From positions 15,130,599 through 15,194,598 of the forward strand of contig NC_088309.1 of NCBI RefSeq assembly GCF_910592395.1: DNA of 64,000 nucleotides, in the 5' to 3' direction. The stretch comes from Lineus longissimus (taxonomy: Eukaryota > Nemertea > Pilidiophora > Heteronemertea > Lineidae). The first letter of the stretch is position 1, and each line of letters begins with the position of its first letter. Below the pieces are notes generated by a model that saw only the letters and a program-made list of their open reading frames with translations, searched no databases and was not told where the DNA came from. This document shows, piece by piece, positions 23,431-33,945 of the stretch. The position numbers and the translations under genes were made by a program.

Positions 23431-23948
23431 AGCTTCGGTCACATGATATTTCTGGATAATTACTACACTTCCCCAGCTTTGGCTACCTACTTCCTTGATT
23501 ATGATACCTCTGTGGGACTGTGAATCGCAAGCGTGAGAATTATCCTGGTGATCTTCACACAAGACCACTTGAGAAGGGCACATCATGTTTCATGAAGTCA
23601 CAAGACAAGGATTTGAAGCCAGCTTGTGTTATCAAGTACAACCATCGGAGAGTGGTGTTGACATGGTTGACCAGCAGCTCCATAGTTTTAGTGTGGTCAG
23701 GAAAAAAAATGGTACAAAAAGATGGATTTCTTGTCCTTTTCCGTGGATGTCCTGACGGTACTTTTATCATCCAGCCCCAACATGAACAAAGATATTGTAG
23801 GGCATGAAACGGTTCAAAGGTTGACTGGAGGGCACTTTCCTGAGAAAAGAGAGGAAAAGCCGTCTGCCAGGTCTTCCTTCAGGAAAGACAAAATGTGTCG
23901 TGTTTGCTGGGCTGGTGGGGTTCGAAGTCAAGCTGTTTGAGCAACCAG
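23431..23948 (+). pseudogene. piggyBac transposase remnant, C-terminal half
   Basis: Shifted frames carry piggyBac blocks in order: HMIFLDNYYTSPALATYF (the DNxYTS Asp), GTVNRKRENYP, LEKGTSCFMKSQDK, IKYNH followed by ESGVDMVDQQLHSF (third catalytic Asp), RLTGGHFPEK, then KDKMCRVCWAGGVRSQ, the start of the Cys-rich zinc domain. There are at least three frameshifts, a deletion and stops, so it is dead. The zinc domain is cut at 23,948 by a Harbinger element. Its missing codons reappear in the 20 bp between the two Harbinger elements (26,614-26,633) and after the second (from 29,378). Confidence 0.8.
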
Positions 23949-24174
23949 GGCCCAATCTCATGAAACGCTTCTAAGCCTAGTTGACAGCTAATTTGGCCTG
24001 TAGTTGGCTGCTATCCCTAGTTGCCTTCTAAGTGTTTTTCATGAAATGTCACTAGGCCTAGTTACATGCTAAGTTGACTGCTAAAGTTAGAGATGATCTG
24101 GGGCACCTCTAAATCTCTAGTTGTCAACTATTTTATCATTTGCCTGACTGGCATCGACGAGAGAACAAGTAAAC

Positions 24175-25215
24175 ATGGCAAGAAGGATATTTGAGCTTGC
24201 GGAACTTGTGGAGAGGCGCCGCGCTTTACGACGAGAGCGAGTTTTTAGAGATCGTCGGAATCCTCTGGACATCTTTAGTGACGGGGAATTGCTTCAGAGA
24301 TACAGATTCTCTCGAAATGGGATCATGTTCATCACTGACTTAGTCACCCCACATATTGAGCATCCAACAAGACGAAGCAGTGCCCTACTTCCATATCAAC
24401 AAGTCCTCATTGCCCTGCAGTATTACGGGACAGGGACATCCCATAAGGTTGTCGGAGATCCGTTGCAAGTGTCACCGGCAACTGCTAACCGAGCAATCCA
24501 TCGTGTTTCCAATGCCTTGGCTGGAAGGATAAATGATTTCATCAAATTTCCGGAGGGGAATGAATTAGGACCCATTAAGGATGGTTTCTACCAAATGCGA
24601 CACTTTCCTGGTGTGATAGGGTGTGTCGATGGGACTCATGTCTGGATTATCTCACCACATCAAAACGAAGTTGACTATGTGAACAGAAAGGGTTATCATT
24701 CGATTAACGTGCAAGTGATGTGTGACCATAGGGGCAAGTGGATAAATCTAGTTGCTAGATGGCCTGGCTCGGCGCATGACAGCCGAATTCTCAGATCAAG
24801 CCAGGTTTGGGACACAATGGAGGCTGGTTTGGTTCAAGCATTCATCCTTGGTGATAGTGGTTATCCATGTCGCAACTGGTTGATGACACCACTCTTGAAT
24901 CCAACCACAGCATCAGAGCGTCGATACAATGCTGCCCATAAGTCTACACGGGTGTTGGTGGAACAAACCATTGGGAGATGGAAGCGTCGCTTTTATCTTC
25001 TCCATCTCGAGAGTAGATTGAAAGACCCAGAGAGTACCTGTAAGGTTATTGCTGCCACGGCTGTGCTACATAACATTGCAGTGGACCGAAATGAGCCGGA
25101 TGTTGAGTACCCTGGACCAGTACGAGAGGAGGTGCGAGCTGAAGACTACCACGGAAATTTTGACATTGCTAATGGACATAGAGCAAGAACGTTGTTGATT
25201 CAGAATAGGTTTTAA
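24175..25215 (+). CDS. PIF/Harbinger DDE transposase, intact (346 aa)
   Basis: A single exon, uninterrupted; the ATG at 24,175 is in a good context (AACATGGC). The length of 346 residues is close to HARBI1-type proteins (about 350). The N-terminal third holds the helix-turn-helix region (QVSPATANRAIHRVSNAL, residues about 98-115). The nuclease triad reads D152 in GCVDGTHVW, D227 in LGDSGYPCRNWL and E263 in VEQTIGRWKRRF. Conserved ARWPGSAHDS (194-203) and the CKVIAATAVLHN helix (289-300) are also present. In known Harbinger systems the transposase needs a Myb-like partner for nuclear entry and end binding; the convergent gene at 25,371-26,249 is that partner. All family signatures are in place, so activity is possible but not shown. 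Confidence 0.93.
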   Translation: MARRIFELAELVERRRALRRERVFRDRRNPLDIFSDGELLQRYRFSRNGIMFITDLVTPHIEHPTRRSSALLPYQQVLIALQYYGTGTSHKVVGDPLQVSPATANRAIHRVSNALAGRINDFIKFPEGNELGPIKDGFYQMRHFPGVIGCVDGTHVWIISPHQNEVDYVNRKGYHSINVQVMCDHRGKWINLVARWPGSAHDSRILRSSQVWDTMEAGLVQAFILGDSGYPCRNWLMTPLLNPTTASERRYNAAHKSTRVLVEQTIGRWKRRFYLLHLESRLKDPESTCKVIAATAVLHNIAVDRNEPDVEYPGPVREEVRAEDYHGNFDIANGHRARTLLIQNRF

Positions 25216-25370
25216 TGGGACTATCTAGACAATGATAGTTGACACATCTACATGATGTTATACATATGTTATGTACCAAAAGTAGAACTTCACTGATAGC
25301 AGAACTTCACTGCTGTACTAGACTGGTTCCCTGTCTCTGCCGCTACGCTATACACCAAATCTAAGTATAA

Positions 25371-26249
25371 TTACAACTGAAACAAAACACTTCCTTCTTC
25401 AGTCTGCAATAGCGATGGTGGGTTTTCATCATTTAATTGGCGCTTTAACAGTTTAATTTGCAATTTCAGCTTCTCTTGTTTTAGTACCAAATTCTGACGT
25501 TTGATGAGCATGTTCTCCCTTTCTGTTTCAATGAGACTGTTGTATGCTTCATCTTTCTTTAGCTTCTTGGATGACGTGGGACTGCAGCAGCCCCTGGTAG
25601 CCGACTTTGATGAACTTGGCTTAGGCGTATCAATTTCATGGACATCGGTTAATAATTCTCCTACATGTACATCACTGCTATCCGATTCTGTAAAGAAAGT
25701 GGAACATCACTAAGACTAAACTCCTTTGGAGACACTTGAAAAATTTCAGTTGTAATACTAGTATGAAGTGTTCATCAAGAGAGGTGGATTTTAAAAGGAA
25801 GCAAGTGGCTACACTTAATTATATTTAGTACCAAAGTCATCTTGTCCAACCGACTTTGCTGTTACTCCAGACTCGACCCCAGTCAAACCCTGAAACCCCA
25901 GAGTATCTGCGCAAAGATGAAGCATCTTCTGTTGTGCTGGATTTGGCTCTGATGCCGGTTTTCCACCACCTGTTTTTGCTCGTGACTTTTTCTGCTGCTG
26001 TGCGATTTCCCGCAACTCGGACTTCAGTTTCGTCAGCCGAGATTTAAGGTCATCCAATGACCGATTAGTGTCTGGAAATCGGGCACGATGCTGCGTAAGG
26101 ATGTTTTCCCAGGCCTCTTTCTTCTTCCGATTTGTGTTTACATCCTTTTGTTTTGCATCTATATTGTCTTTAAATTCCTCGTACTTCTGCGACAGGAAAA
26201 GGTTTTCATCCTGGCTGTAATTTGCCTTACGCTGCCTTTTCTGGGACAT
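25371..26249 (-). CDS. Harbinger partner: Myb/SANT-like DNA-binding protein, two exons (244 aa)
   Basis: Exon 1 is 26249-25832 and exon 2 is 25687-25371 (TAA). The 144-bp intron has a GTAC donor and a TTCTTTACAG acceptor; the join keeps the frame (..GQDDF then ESDSSDVHVG). The Myb/SANT-like domain spans about residues 9-82 (NYSQDENLFLSQKYEEF, the Trp of AWENIL near 47, then the third-helix region DDLKSRLTKLKSEL). It is followed by KTGGGKP, a conserved patch in Harbinger partner proteins. Exon 2 ends in a coiled coil (ENMLIKRQNLVLKQEKLKLQ). It is convergent with the transposase, with 155 bp between stop codons, inside the same terminal repeats. The role in transposase import and DNA binding is from the family, not seen here. 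Confidence 0.85.
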
Positions 26250-26838
26250 CTTTACTGTAGGGCGAAAAGCACAGTCTGTCTGTGCAGCACAGTGCTATGA
26301 TAGACATGAGGATTGCACACATTGCGTAGATTTATCCCCATGACTGACCCCTAATGACCTAAATGTCCTCAAAGTCAGCACTCGGCCCATTGAAATTGAA
26401 ATTGACATGCTGTGGTTTATGTGGTTTGGACGTCTCTCCACACTTTAGTTAACAACTACTTTTCCTACCTGGCAACTAGTTAGCTGGGTCCCTAGTGTCG
26501 TTTCGTGAAAAGAAATTTAGAAGTCAACTAACAAGATGGCAACTAGTGATTTAGAAGCCAACTAACCCCTAGTATGCAGCTAATTTAGCAGCCTTTCATG
26601 AGATTGGGCCCAGGACATCATGGACATGCCCTGGTGCCAATTCCATAAAAGCATTCTAGGCCTAGTTGGTTGCTAAACTTCATTCCATCTCTAGTTCCAT
26701 GCTAATTCTATTCCATAAAACCGTTCTAAGCTTAGCAAGGTTCCTAGTTGCTTACTATTTCTAGAATAGGTATTGGGTACTTCTAAATCCTTAGCACCAT
26801 TCTAAAGTCATTTCACCTCTGGACTTCGAAGAGTAAGG

Positions 26839-27876
26839 ATGGCGAGACGGATCCTGGAACTTGCTGAATTGCGTAGAGCAATGCGAAGAGAACGCGTTTT
26901 CCGTGATCGTCGAAACCCTTTGGACATTTTTGGTGATGCAGAACTTGTTAAGAGGTATCGATTCTCGAGGGAGGGGATAATGTTGATAACGGACATTGTT
27001 GCCCCGGATATTGAACATCCTACAAGGAGAAACTTCGCCCTACTCCCATCTCAGCAGGTGTTGATAGCACTTCAATATTATGCAACTGGCATCTATAAAT
27101 ATGTTGTTGGGGATCCTCTACAAGTATCTCCGCAAACTGCTTGGCGTGCTATTCATCGTGTGACGGATTCTCTCGCAGAGAAGATAGGTGACTATGTGAA
27201 ATTCCCTGATGCACGAAATATAGCCATAATCAAGGATGGATTCTATAGGATGAGACGTGTACACTTTCCAGAAGTGATAGGTTGCGTGGACGGAACTCAT
27301 GTTTGGATGTGTTCTCCACATGAGAACGATATCGACTATATCAACAGAAAAGGATATCATTCAATTAATGTGCAAGTCATTTGTGATCACAAGGGGAAAT
27401 TCATCAACATCGTGGCAAGATGACCTGGAGGTGCACACGATAGCAGAATATTGAGGACAAGTCAGATTTGGGATCTCATGGAGAGTGGTGCTATTGATGG
27501 GTTCATCCTTGGTGATAGCGGATATCCGTGCCGAAGCTGGCTTATGACACCACTTCTGAATCCGCACACAGCTTCTGAGCGGCGTTACAATTCAGCTCAT
27601 AAGCGTACTAGGGTTTTGGTTGAACAAACGATTGGCAGGTAGAAACGTATATAGTTCCATACCTTACACCTTGAAAGTCGTTTGAGAAATCAAGAGGATA
27701 CCTGCAAAGTAATTGCAGCAAAAGCTGTGCTGCACAATATCGCAGTGGACAGAAACGAGCCTCAGGTTGATGATGTTGAACCTGGGCGTCAACAACCTGA
27801 TATGGAGGAATATACTGGACAAGCAAATGGACACCGAGCACGTGCCTGATTGATACAGAACAGATTCGAACATTAA
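26839..27876 (+). pseudogene. PIF/Harbinger transposase with four in-frame stops (copy 2)
   Basis: Aligns with copy 1 over its whole length and with no frameshift. Stops are TGA at 27,421 (the Trp of ARWPG), TAG at 27,640 (the Trp of GRWK), TAG at 27,652 and TGA at 27,847. At least two replace a Trp codon TGG by a single G-to-A change. The triad residues survive: GCVDGTHVW, LGDSGYPCRSWL and VEQTIG. Missense divergence from copy 1 is high. The protein cannot be made as full length without readthrough. Confidence 0.9.
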
Positions 27877-28087
27877 TAAACAAGAAGATGCAGGGGATAT
27901 GCTAGTATGGTCACTCTTTATTTTGAGAACTTACTCCCAAGCCTTGTCAATATATCACCTATACATGTAAATAGTAGTTGTTGTGGAGTAAGTTGCCGTT
28001 GCCGAGTATGGCTCACAGGTGAAAGAATACTTGACCATCGTCTTTGGGCGAGTTCACTTCATTTACTTTATGTTGCAAAAGTCGAAT

Positions 28088-28942
28088 CTATAACTTAAGT
28101 TTCTTTCTTTTCAATTTAAGATTTTTTCGTTTGAGAAGTTCATTTTTTTTCTCAATGTGAACTAACTCATCGAATGAGGCGTATTTCCTTGGAATCGTGC
28201 TTGACGACGGAGTTCCGGTACGGCTTGTGGTTGCACTTGCTGTCGCTTCCTCAGCCGGTTCTGCAGTTTCATTCGAATGGTCGCCATCATTGTCGGAATC
28301 TGAAACAAGAACTTTTTCAATGAAAGGTGACAGAAATATTTCCAACATTATAACTGTTCAACAGTATACTGTATGATCGCAAATTTGTCAGTTATATTAA
28401 ATGGTATGTAACTTTTAAAACTGTGTTATTCTGTAGTGTTCTTGCAGTGTGTGTTTCTTCCAGCCATCTGTAAACAAAGGTAGTCCTGACTTACCTGCAT
28501 CGGATGATAATTGGTCTTGGGATGCCGACACTGTAGCAGGAGTCTCAACACCCTTCAGCCCCTTGAACCCAGGGGTTTCTTCACATAGATCTAGGATTTT
28601 CTGCTGGGCTGGGTTGGGCTCAGTTGTGGGTTTTCCACCCCCTGTCTTGTTGCGTGATTTCTTTTTCTCCAGAAGCTTCTCTCGAGATTCCATCTTCAGT
28701 TTGGAAAGCTTCAGTTTCAGATCATCCTTAGAACGTTCAATATGCGGGAAACTTGCCTTGTGTTGTGCACAGATATTGTACCATGCTTTGTTCTTCTTCG
28801 CGTTGATATTGGCATCCCTGTGTGGTGCGTCTATGATATCCTTAAACTCTTCGTAGCACTCAGCAAGAAAAAGGTTTTCCTGGGCCGAGAAGTTAGGCTT
28901 CCCTTGCCTCTTTCCAGCTTGAACAACTTTTGCAGTTGCCAT
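28088..28942 (-). CDS. Harbinger partner: Myb/SANT-like protein of copy 2, open reading frame (219 aa)
   Basis: Exon 1 is 28942-28495 and exon 2 is 28299-28088 (TAA). The intron of 195 bp has a strong donor (GCAG|GTAAGT) and a TTGTTTCAG acceptor; the join is in frame (..QLSSDA then DSDNDGDHSN). The Myb/SANT-like domain is at residues about 17-90 (NFSAQENLFLAECYEEF, KAWYNI, KDDLKLKLSKLKMES), followed by KTGGGKP at 99-105. The second exon ends with a Lys-rich helix (KKNELLKRKNLKLKRKK). It is open despite the dead transposase next to it, so it may have been kept by chance or by use in trans. Confidence 0.8.
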
Positions 28943-29228
28943 TTTGAAGCGTCTGCTCTACAGCCCTATTCTGAATACACACCAAATGTTCAGGCCCAAC
29001 GCCATGTCCTGAATTGAACCCTTTCCCCATTGTGAAATGAAATTGACCAATGTGGTTTTGTGGTTTCGTAATGAACACACCATTCCAGCCAATGCTCAGC
29101 AAGCAACTAGTAAGAATGGTCATAGAATGGCTTTAGGGAATACGATTAAGTTGCTTGCTAACAAGCAACCAACTAAGCATTTAGAATCTTGCTAAGGCCT
29201 AGTAACATACTAAGTTAGAATGCTTTTA

Positions 29229-29359
29229 GGCACCTATTCCATAGAGCTATACCCTATACTATACTATACGCGAACAATAGTTTCATGGTCATGCACCCTT
29301 TGTGAAGCCATTGTTCGCGTATAGTGTAGTATACCGTATACCTCTATGGAATAGGTGCC
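29229..29359. mobile_element. Harbinger-type MITE nested in the right end of copy 2, 131 bp
   Basis: A hairpin with ends GGCACCTATTCCATAGAG and CTCTATGGAATAGGTGCC. It is flanked by TTA at 29,226-29,228 and 29,360-29,362, the standard Harbinger/Tourist target. The inner arms also pair (TACGCGAACAAT with ATTGTTCGCGTA). Removing it with one TTA makes the copy 2 right end match its left end. Confidence 0.85.
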
Positions 29360-29377
29360 TTATGGAATTGGCCCCTG

Positions 29378-29420
29378 ATTGCCAAGTAAGCCAGGCCTGC
29401 AAGGGACAAATATAGCTTCC
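29378..29420 (+). pseudogene. Downstream end of the split piggyBac cysteine-rich domain
   Basis: Continues the piggyBac frame after the second Harbinger target duplication (DCQVSQACKG, then a stop). With the 20 bp between the two elements it supplies the Trp and Cys positions expected after MCRVCWAGGVR. Confidence 0.6.
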
Positions 29421-29539
29421 GGGCCTACAATGAGAAGTTGGGTTATTCTATGTAGGTTCTGCATGATGGGCAGAGTATAGATCCTGATTGTGGGGGTGTC
29501 CCGATAGAGAGAGATTCCGAAATAAGGAAACAATAAGTT

Positions 29540-29815
29540 TTTGATGTCAAGTGCCTGGATGCGAAAAAGTGCATCCATCGTGTCTGGCATGCTGGCCTGT
29601 TTTATATATACTCCTACCACGAATCCCTCTCTGTCACTGCCTAGTACTCCAATCTGAAGGCAATTGTGAGACGGCAGGAATAGATACTGATACATTTGAT
29701 GTCACTAGAGGCATCCACCAGGGTAGTGTTCTTTCACCCATATTTTGATTATTTTTATTGATGATTTACTGTGTGAGCTTCCCAACAATGACTTCGATGT
29801 CAGGAGTGCCGAACA
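29540..29815 (+). pseudogene. LINE reverse-transcriptase fragment
   Basis: Degenerate blocks in shifting frames: HRVWHAGLF (the KAFDxVWH-type motif), then TRGIHQGSVLSPIF (motif B), then FIDDLLCELPNNDF. It carries a frameshift after LSPIF and several stops. It is too short for a clade call. Confidence 0.65.
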
Positions 29816-29820
29816 TCTCT

Positions 29821-30120
29821 TAAATAACATATCATAGGCCAGTGATATAAACTTAAGTAAGTGCCATAAAACACTAAGTGGTCATCTTCCCAAACTTCCC
29901 CACCTAAAATGGGATTCATAAAACTACTCAGCGCCCGACTTAGCCAGATTGACCGCTTAAGTTTGAGTGTTCCACTTATCTTTCTTCAAAAGACACATCA
30001 GGTACCCGTGTTATATTTCTTGTTGATTTCTGCCTATAAAATAATTCATTATTCATTGATGGTAGGCATTCACATGTGCATTTACAAAGCATTTTCTGTT
30101 CACAATTGTATCATCGTTGC
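29821..30120. other. No gene recognised
   Basis: Short unassigned spacer between a LINE fragment and a Harbinger fragment. Confidence 0.35.
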
Positions 30121-30124
30121 CCGG

Positions 30125-30560
30125 GGATGTTAGGGTTCAAAAATGGCGTCATAAGTTAAGGCCTTCCCAACGTCTCATAATATCTGTTGCTGCGTTTTCT
30201 CGGAGCACAACAGAGTCGTGGGTGCTACATGGCCATCTAGCTGCAACATTGATAAACGGAAAATGTGTGGCAAAAACAACCTGCACATTGATGGAATACC
30301 AATTTTCCCTGTTTACATATCTCCACTCATGAAACGAAGTTCCGAGAATCCAAATACATTGTATGAATTCGATCGAACACACCGATATCACCGTGAAATC
30401 GATGAATCTGATAATAAAAACAGATAGTTGAGGAATGTCATCTTGTTTCAGAAATTTGTTTCAGTGAGGTTGTTACCACCGCAATCACTCGACTCATGGT
30501 TGGCTGGGAAATGTGGATGATATCACCAGTAACCTGTTGGAATGATCCGCAATCTTAAAA
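30125..30560 (-). pseudogene. Third PIF/Harbinger transposase fragment
   Basis: Minus-strand pieces: FQQVTGDIIHISQPTMSRV (HTH), then after a deletion YVNRENWYSINVQVVF, INVAARWPCSTHDSVVL, and LMTPFLNPN in a shifted frame. The blocks carrying the first two catalytic Asp residues (GCxDGTH and LGDSGY) are missing, so it is dead and internally deleted. Confidence 0.75.
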
Positions 30561-30841
30561 ATTGTAAAACCGAAGAGTCGCAGCTAAGCAACTTTAACTC
30601 AGGAGGCAGCGCGTAATTCCTCCTAGTTTCCAATTCTAGGTCATCCCTCACAAGAAGAATGTTTGCCGATTAAACCGATATCACTGATATATCTGGGTAC
30701 CATCAATCCCACTGTATAAACCGTAATATGGACTTAGAAAAAGTACTACGCCTACATGCCACGGCAAATTACGTACTGTATCAACCGCCTTCAGAAGGGT
30801 GTCGCCACAATTTAGACTAAAATGCTAGGCTGTTTTATAAG

Positions 30842-31373
30842 TAAATGTCACTGTCCTTTTTGGCTGTTGGGCGAAAACTACTCGGCCGATTTCTTCAAAG
30901 TTTTTAAAAAAATCTAATTTGGGGACCCAAGAGGATTTTCACATATCAGTTACCATGGTCATGATGGTTACAAAAAATATTTTTGTTTATATATTCGTGT
31001 ACATTGACGTTGTGCATTGATTTCGACATTTCTGCTTATTTCTGAATGAATTTAGATGAATAGTATGTCTTCAAATGTGCCAACTTTCATTTTCAAGTAT
31101 GTATTGGAAACAATCGGCCCCTCTCAAGGCAGGAAAATAGAAATGCAGTTGTACAAAATGCTGTAGGGCAGTTATCATGCATGCTTATTTGCTGAAGCTT
31201 GGTATTCATAGTAATTGTAGATCAGTACAAACAGCAGCAATGTTGAAGTTTATAACCAGAACGCAATTCGAGAATTTTCAAATTCGAACAGGGTTGTGTT
31301 CAATTTTTAAAAAGCCAAACATCCAAGAAAACGGCCGAGTAGTTTTTGCACAGCCCTAAAAGACAGTGTCATA
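30842..31373. mobile_element. Inverted-repeat element (MITE-like), about 530 bp
   Basis: Ends: TGTCACTGTCCTTTTTGGCT..CGAAAACTACTCGGCCG on the left, and the near reverse complement CGGCCGAGTAGTTTTTGCA..AGACAGTGTCAT on the right. The terminal repeats are about 50 bp and imperfect; the interior is non-coding. Confidence 0.65.
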
Positions 31374-33764
31374 TCCTTATGAAGCCGACCATAGGTAGAT
31401 TGGGAAACTTTTAAATCTTGGGAATAAAAACGAAAGACAAAGGCCGGCCGATCAGCCATTATGCCTCCCATGGCGTATTCCTGCCGGCGTTTGACTGTTG
31501 CTATGGTTCACGCATTTCTCCCTACCTCAATAAATTCATACTTTCCGTTCAGTATCAATTGATGAGACTTTTACGCAGCAAGGATCCAAAAACGATTGCT
31601 CTTATTGAACTATTGCCTCTTGGTAAATGAGAATCCGGCTGTTTAATTACTAGGCGACAATCCGCCCTGCTGTTATCATAAAAAGCACAATTTGACTGCA
31701 CCATTCTGCTTTTGGAACAGAAGATGCATTTGTTTCGACGCTTCAACAATCGAGGGGTGGAGAACCAAAGCCTGAGTACATACGATTTGAGGATTCTTCA
31801 CATCAACACATCTTTATAAGACTATCATAGTCATGCGAAGTCAAAATTTCGCTAACAATCTAAGGAAATTGATATTCAATCTCTCGCCTCATGGACAAGT
31901 CTCAGAAATGGTGAATAATTAATTTCGCACTCTCCAACAGTGCAACCTATGGTCACATAGTTTGGCAGTTAGTCGCCAAGATCACCACGCGTTGGCATCA
32001 TGCAGGCCATACAGTCCTGCAGTGAATAGTCTCTTGAACATGCCCTCTGAAAGGGCGTCCTGAGAATCAGGATATTTTCACTCCTCCATCATATACAAAT
32101 TGCAACGCTTGAAACGCTCTGATTGGGTGTTTTGAAACCGACTGCGTCTAAGGGTAACCTTTTCACCAGGGGTTTGAAATATCAAGAGCGGGTGTGTCTA
32201 AAACATCAAGGATGGATAACCGAACTCCATGAAATTCTCACAGACCCGTCAAGGACAATCAAGCGACAACGTTTGCAGAGGAATCGAAGCCAACCACGTT
32301 GGTCCTGTTGGATCTACTGCTCCAACAGGCTGATCGGGCCTCCTATCGCCATCTTGACCTTTTAGTTTTGGACCCATTCCACCGACCCAGACTCCGTTGT
32401 ACGAGTGTACGTTACGGACGGCGTATCTCTGATGGTTCAGAATGCCTCTCTCTAACGTGTTTTACAACGCGCGCTCAAAGCGCTTATCTCTGTAAATTAT
32501 TCATTAATTTAGGGGACTATTGAATATCCATATGCCATATTGATATTCAAGCATATTCTCTCTGCAAGTATTGGAGTCTATTGCACTTCTATTGAAGATG
32601 TCAACAAATGTACGCAGAAAGGATGGTCAGAACGACGAAATGCCTTAACTTTGGCGATTGACTAAAAATCCTCGCGTATGATTTATATTTTGCAACCCTG
32701 TTTAATCTGACTGTAGTATTACAACGGAGAATATTTTCTAATCCTGTTTAGCCGATTAGAACTGGTCGAGGAAAAATATAAATCTCGCTTCAAATCATCG
32801 TCTGTCCGAACAAAACTTATCATACTGCTATTTTCCATACACAACGAAAATAGTGCGTAAAAATCACAAAAAGACATTAGAGGAATTTTTTTCGAAAACG
32901 AGTTGAAATTCAATATGACAGCCTTTTTGGAACTTATGGAATCAGAAATTCACACCAATTGTTGCGTGGATAGGCGATATTAGCACATTCAGATTGATCA
33001 ATGGCGGTTAATTCAAACAATGATAGTAGGACAGCCTCATCACATTACTATATACTGCGCTGGGTATACTATATACTGCGCGGAGTATGTTCTGCTTGCA
33101 GACGGTATGATCAAAGCAATAAACCTTTGCTTTGCAATTTATTCTGAGCAATCTGATTGGCTCTCTCAATCGTTAGCACTTCAACACGTGCGAGCCACAG
33201 ACCTATTTCGAGAATAGAAATATAGTACCTATATTTTAGTACCTATATTTTACAGATTAAATCATCTTAATGCAAGCGTTATTGCAAGTGTTGGGAAAAA
33301 AGAAAGTGAATGCCACCCGTTTGTACGTAAGAGCGCAGCGGGTTGCGAATATTTTATCAGTGATTGTGCACGCATAGTGATTAATAGTGGCGGGTTAATA
33401 CCAAGTGAATGGATCGGTTTGGCAACGAATGCAAATTAAAAACAGGAACTCAGTTGCAGGAAGTACGAGAGAAATTTCACTGAATTACTCTTCTCTTTAT
33501 ATGTGATTAAATAATTGGGTCCGCATCTGTCAGGAATCGAGGAAAATGAAAGACAATTTAAAAAAAACAGAAGAATACCAGAAGTACAATGTAAACAATC
33601 TCCCAATTGATAATGTCAAACTTCATTTCGTACCTTATTTCGATGATTTCTTTTTATTTCGACGAAATCATTTCATTCTTGGTTTTATCACCACAATACG
33701 GTGGCTGGGAAAGGGCATCACATGATTAATTTTTTTAACGACGCCGTGAAAACTTTTTTCCTGA
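31374..33764. other. About 2.4 kb with no gene recognised
   Basis: Contains a short tandem motif TATACTGCGC near 33,050-33,080. Open frames are short and have no domain I know. Confidence 0.45.
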
Positions 33765-33945
33765 AATATATCGATCGATCGAGATATTAATATTATCATG
33801 TATATGTATAGAATTTTCTTAATATTATCCCAATCGACTGGCTTATTATCTTGATCGATCGAGATAAATAAGTCGATTGCCCTAGATGATCATCTCGATC
33901 GACCGAGATTTTATCTAGATCGACATAACAAGTCAATCGCAAGAG
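33765..33945. repeat. Cluster of CGATCGATCGAGAT palindromic motifs
   Basis: Three variants of CGATCGA(T/C)CGAGAT at about 33,771, 33,853 and 33,894. An imperfect 47-bp palindrome lies at 33,832-33,878 (AATCGACTGG..AAGTCGATT centred on GATCGATC). Confidence 0.55.

Larger units (their letters stand above)
23949..26610. mobile_element. Complete PIF/Harbinger element (copy 1), 2,662 bp
   Basis: Terminal repeats begin GGCCCAATCTCATGAAA on the left and mirror this on the right (ending TCATGAGATTGGGCC). The flanks carry CAG at 23,946-23,948 and 26,611-26,613, a 3-bp target duplication as expected in size for Harbinger. Subterminal DNA on both sides is rich in CTAGTTG and GCTAA-type words, candidate transposase binding sites. 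Inside are two convergent genes, an intact DDE transposase and an intact spliced Myb-like gene, so the element could be autonomous. Confidence 0.85.
26634..29374. mobile_element. PIF/Harbinger element (copy 2), decayed transposase, 2,741 bp including a nested MITE
   Basis: The left end is GTGCCAATTCCATAAAAGCA; the right end reads GGGCCAATTCCATAAGG on the other strand. CTG flanks both sides (26,631-26,633 and 29,375-29,377), the complement-class match of the CAG at copy 1. The subterminal DNA again carries CTAGTTG-type words. It has the same two-gene convergent layout as copy 1 but a clearly diverged sequence, so it is a related family rather than a recent duplicate. A 131-bp MITE interrupts the right terminal repeat. 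Confidence 0.8.

Noticed and set aside
25501-26300. Plus-strand open frames over the Myb-like gene
   Set aside because: Antisense shadows of a well supported two-exon minus-strand gene.
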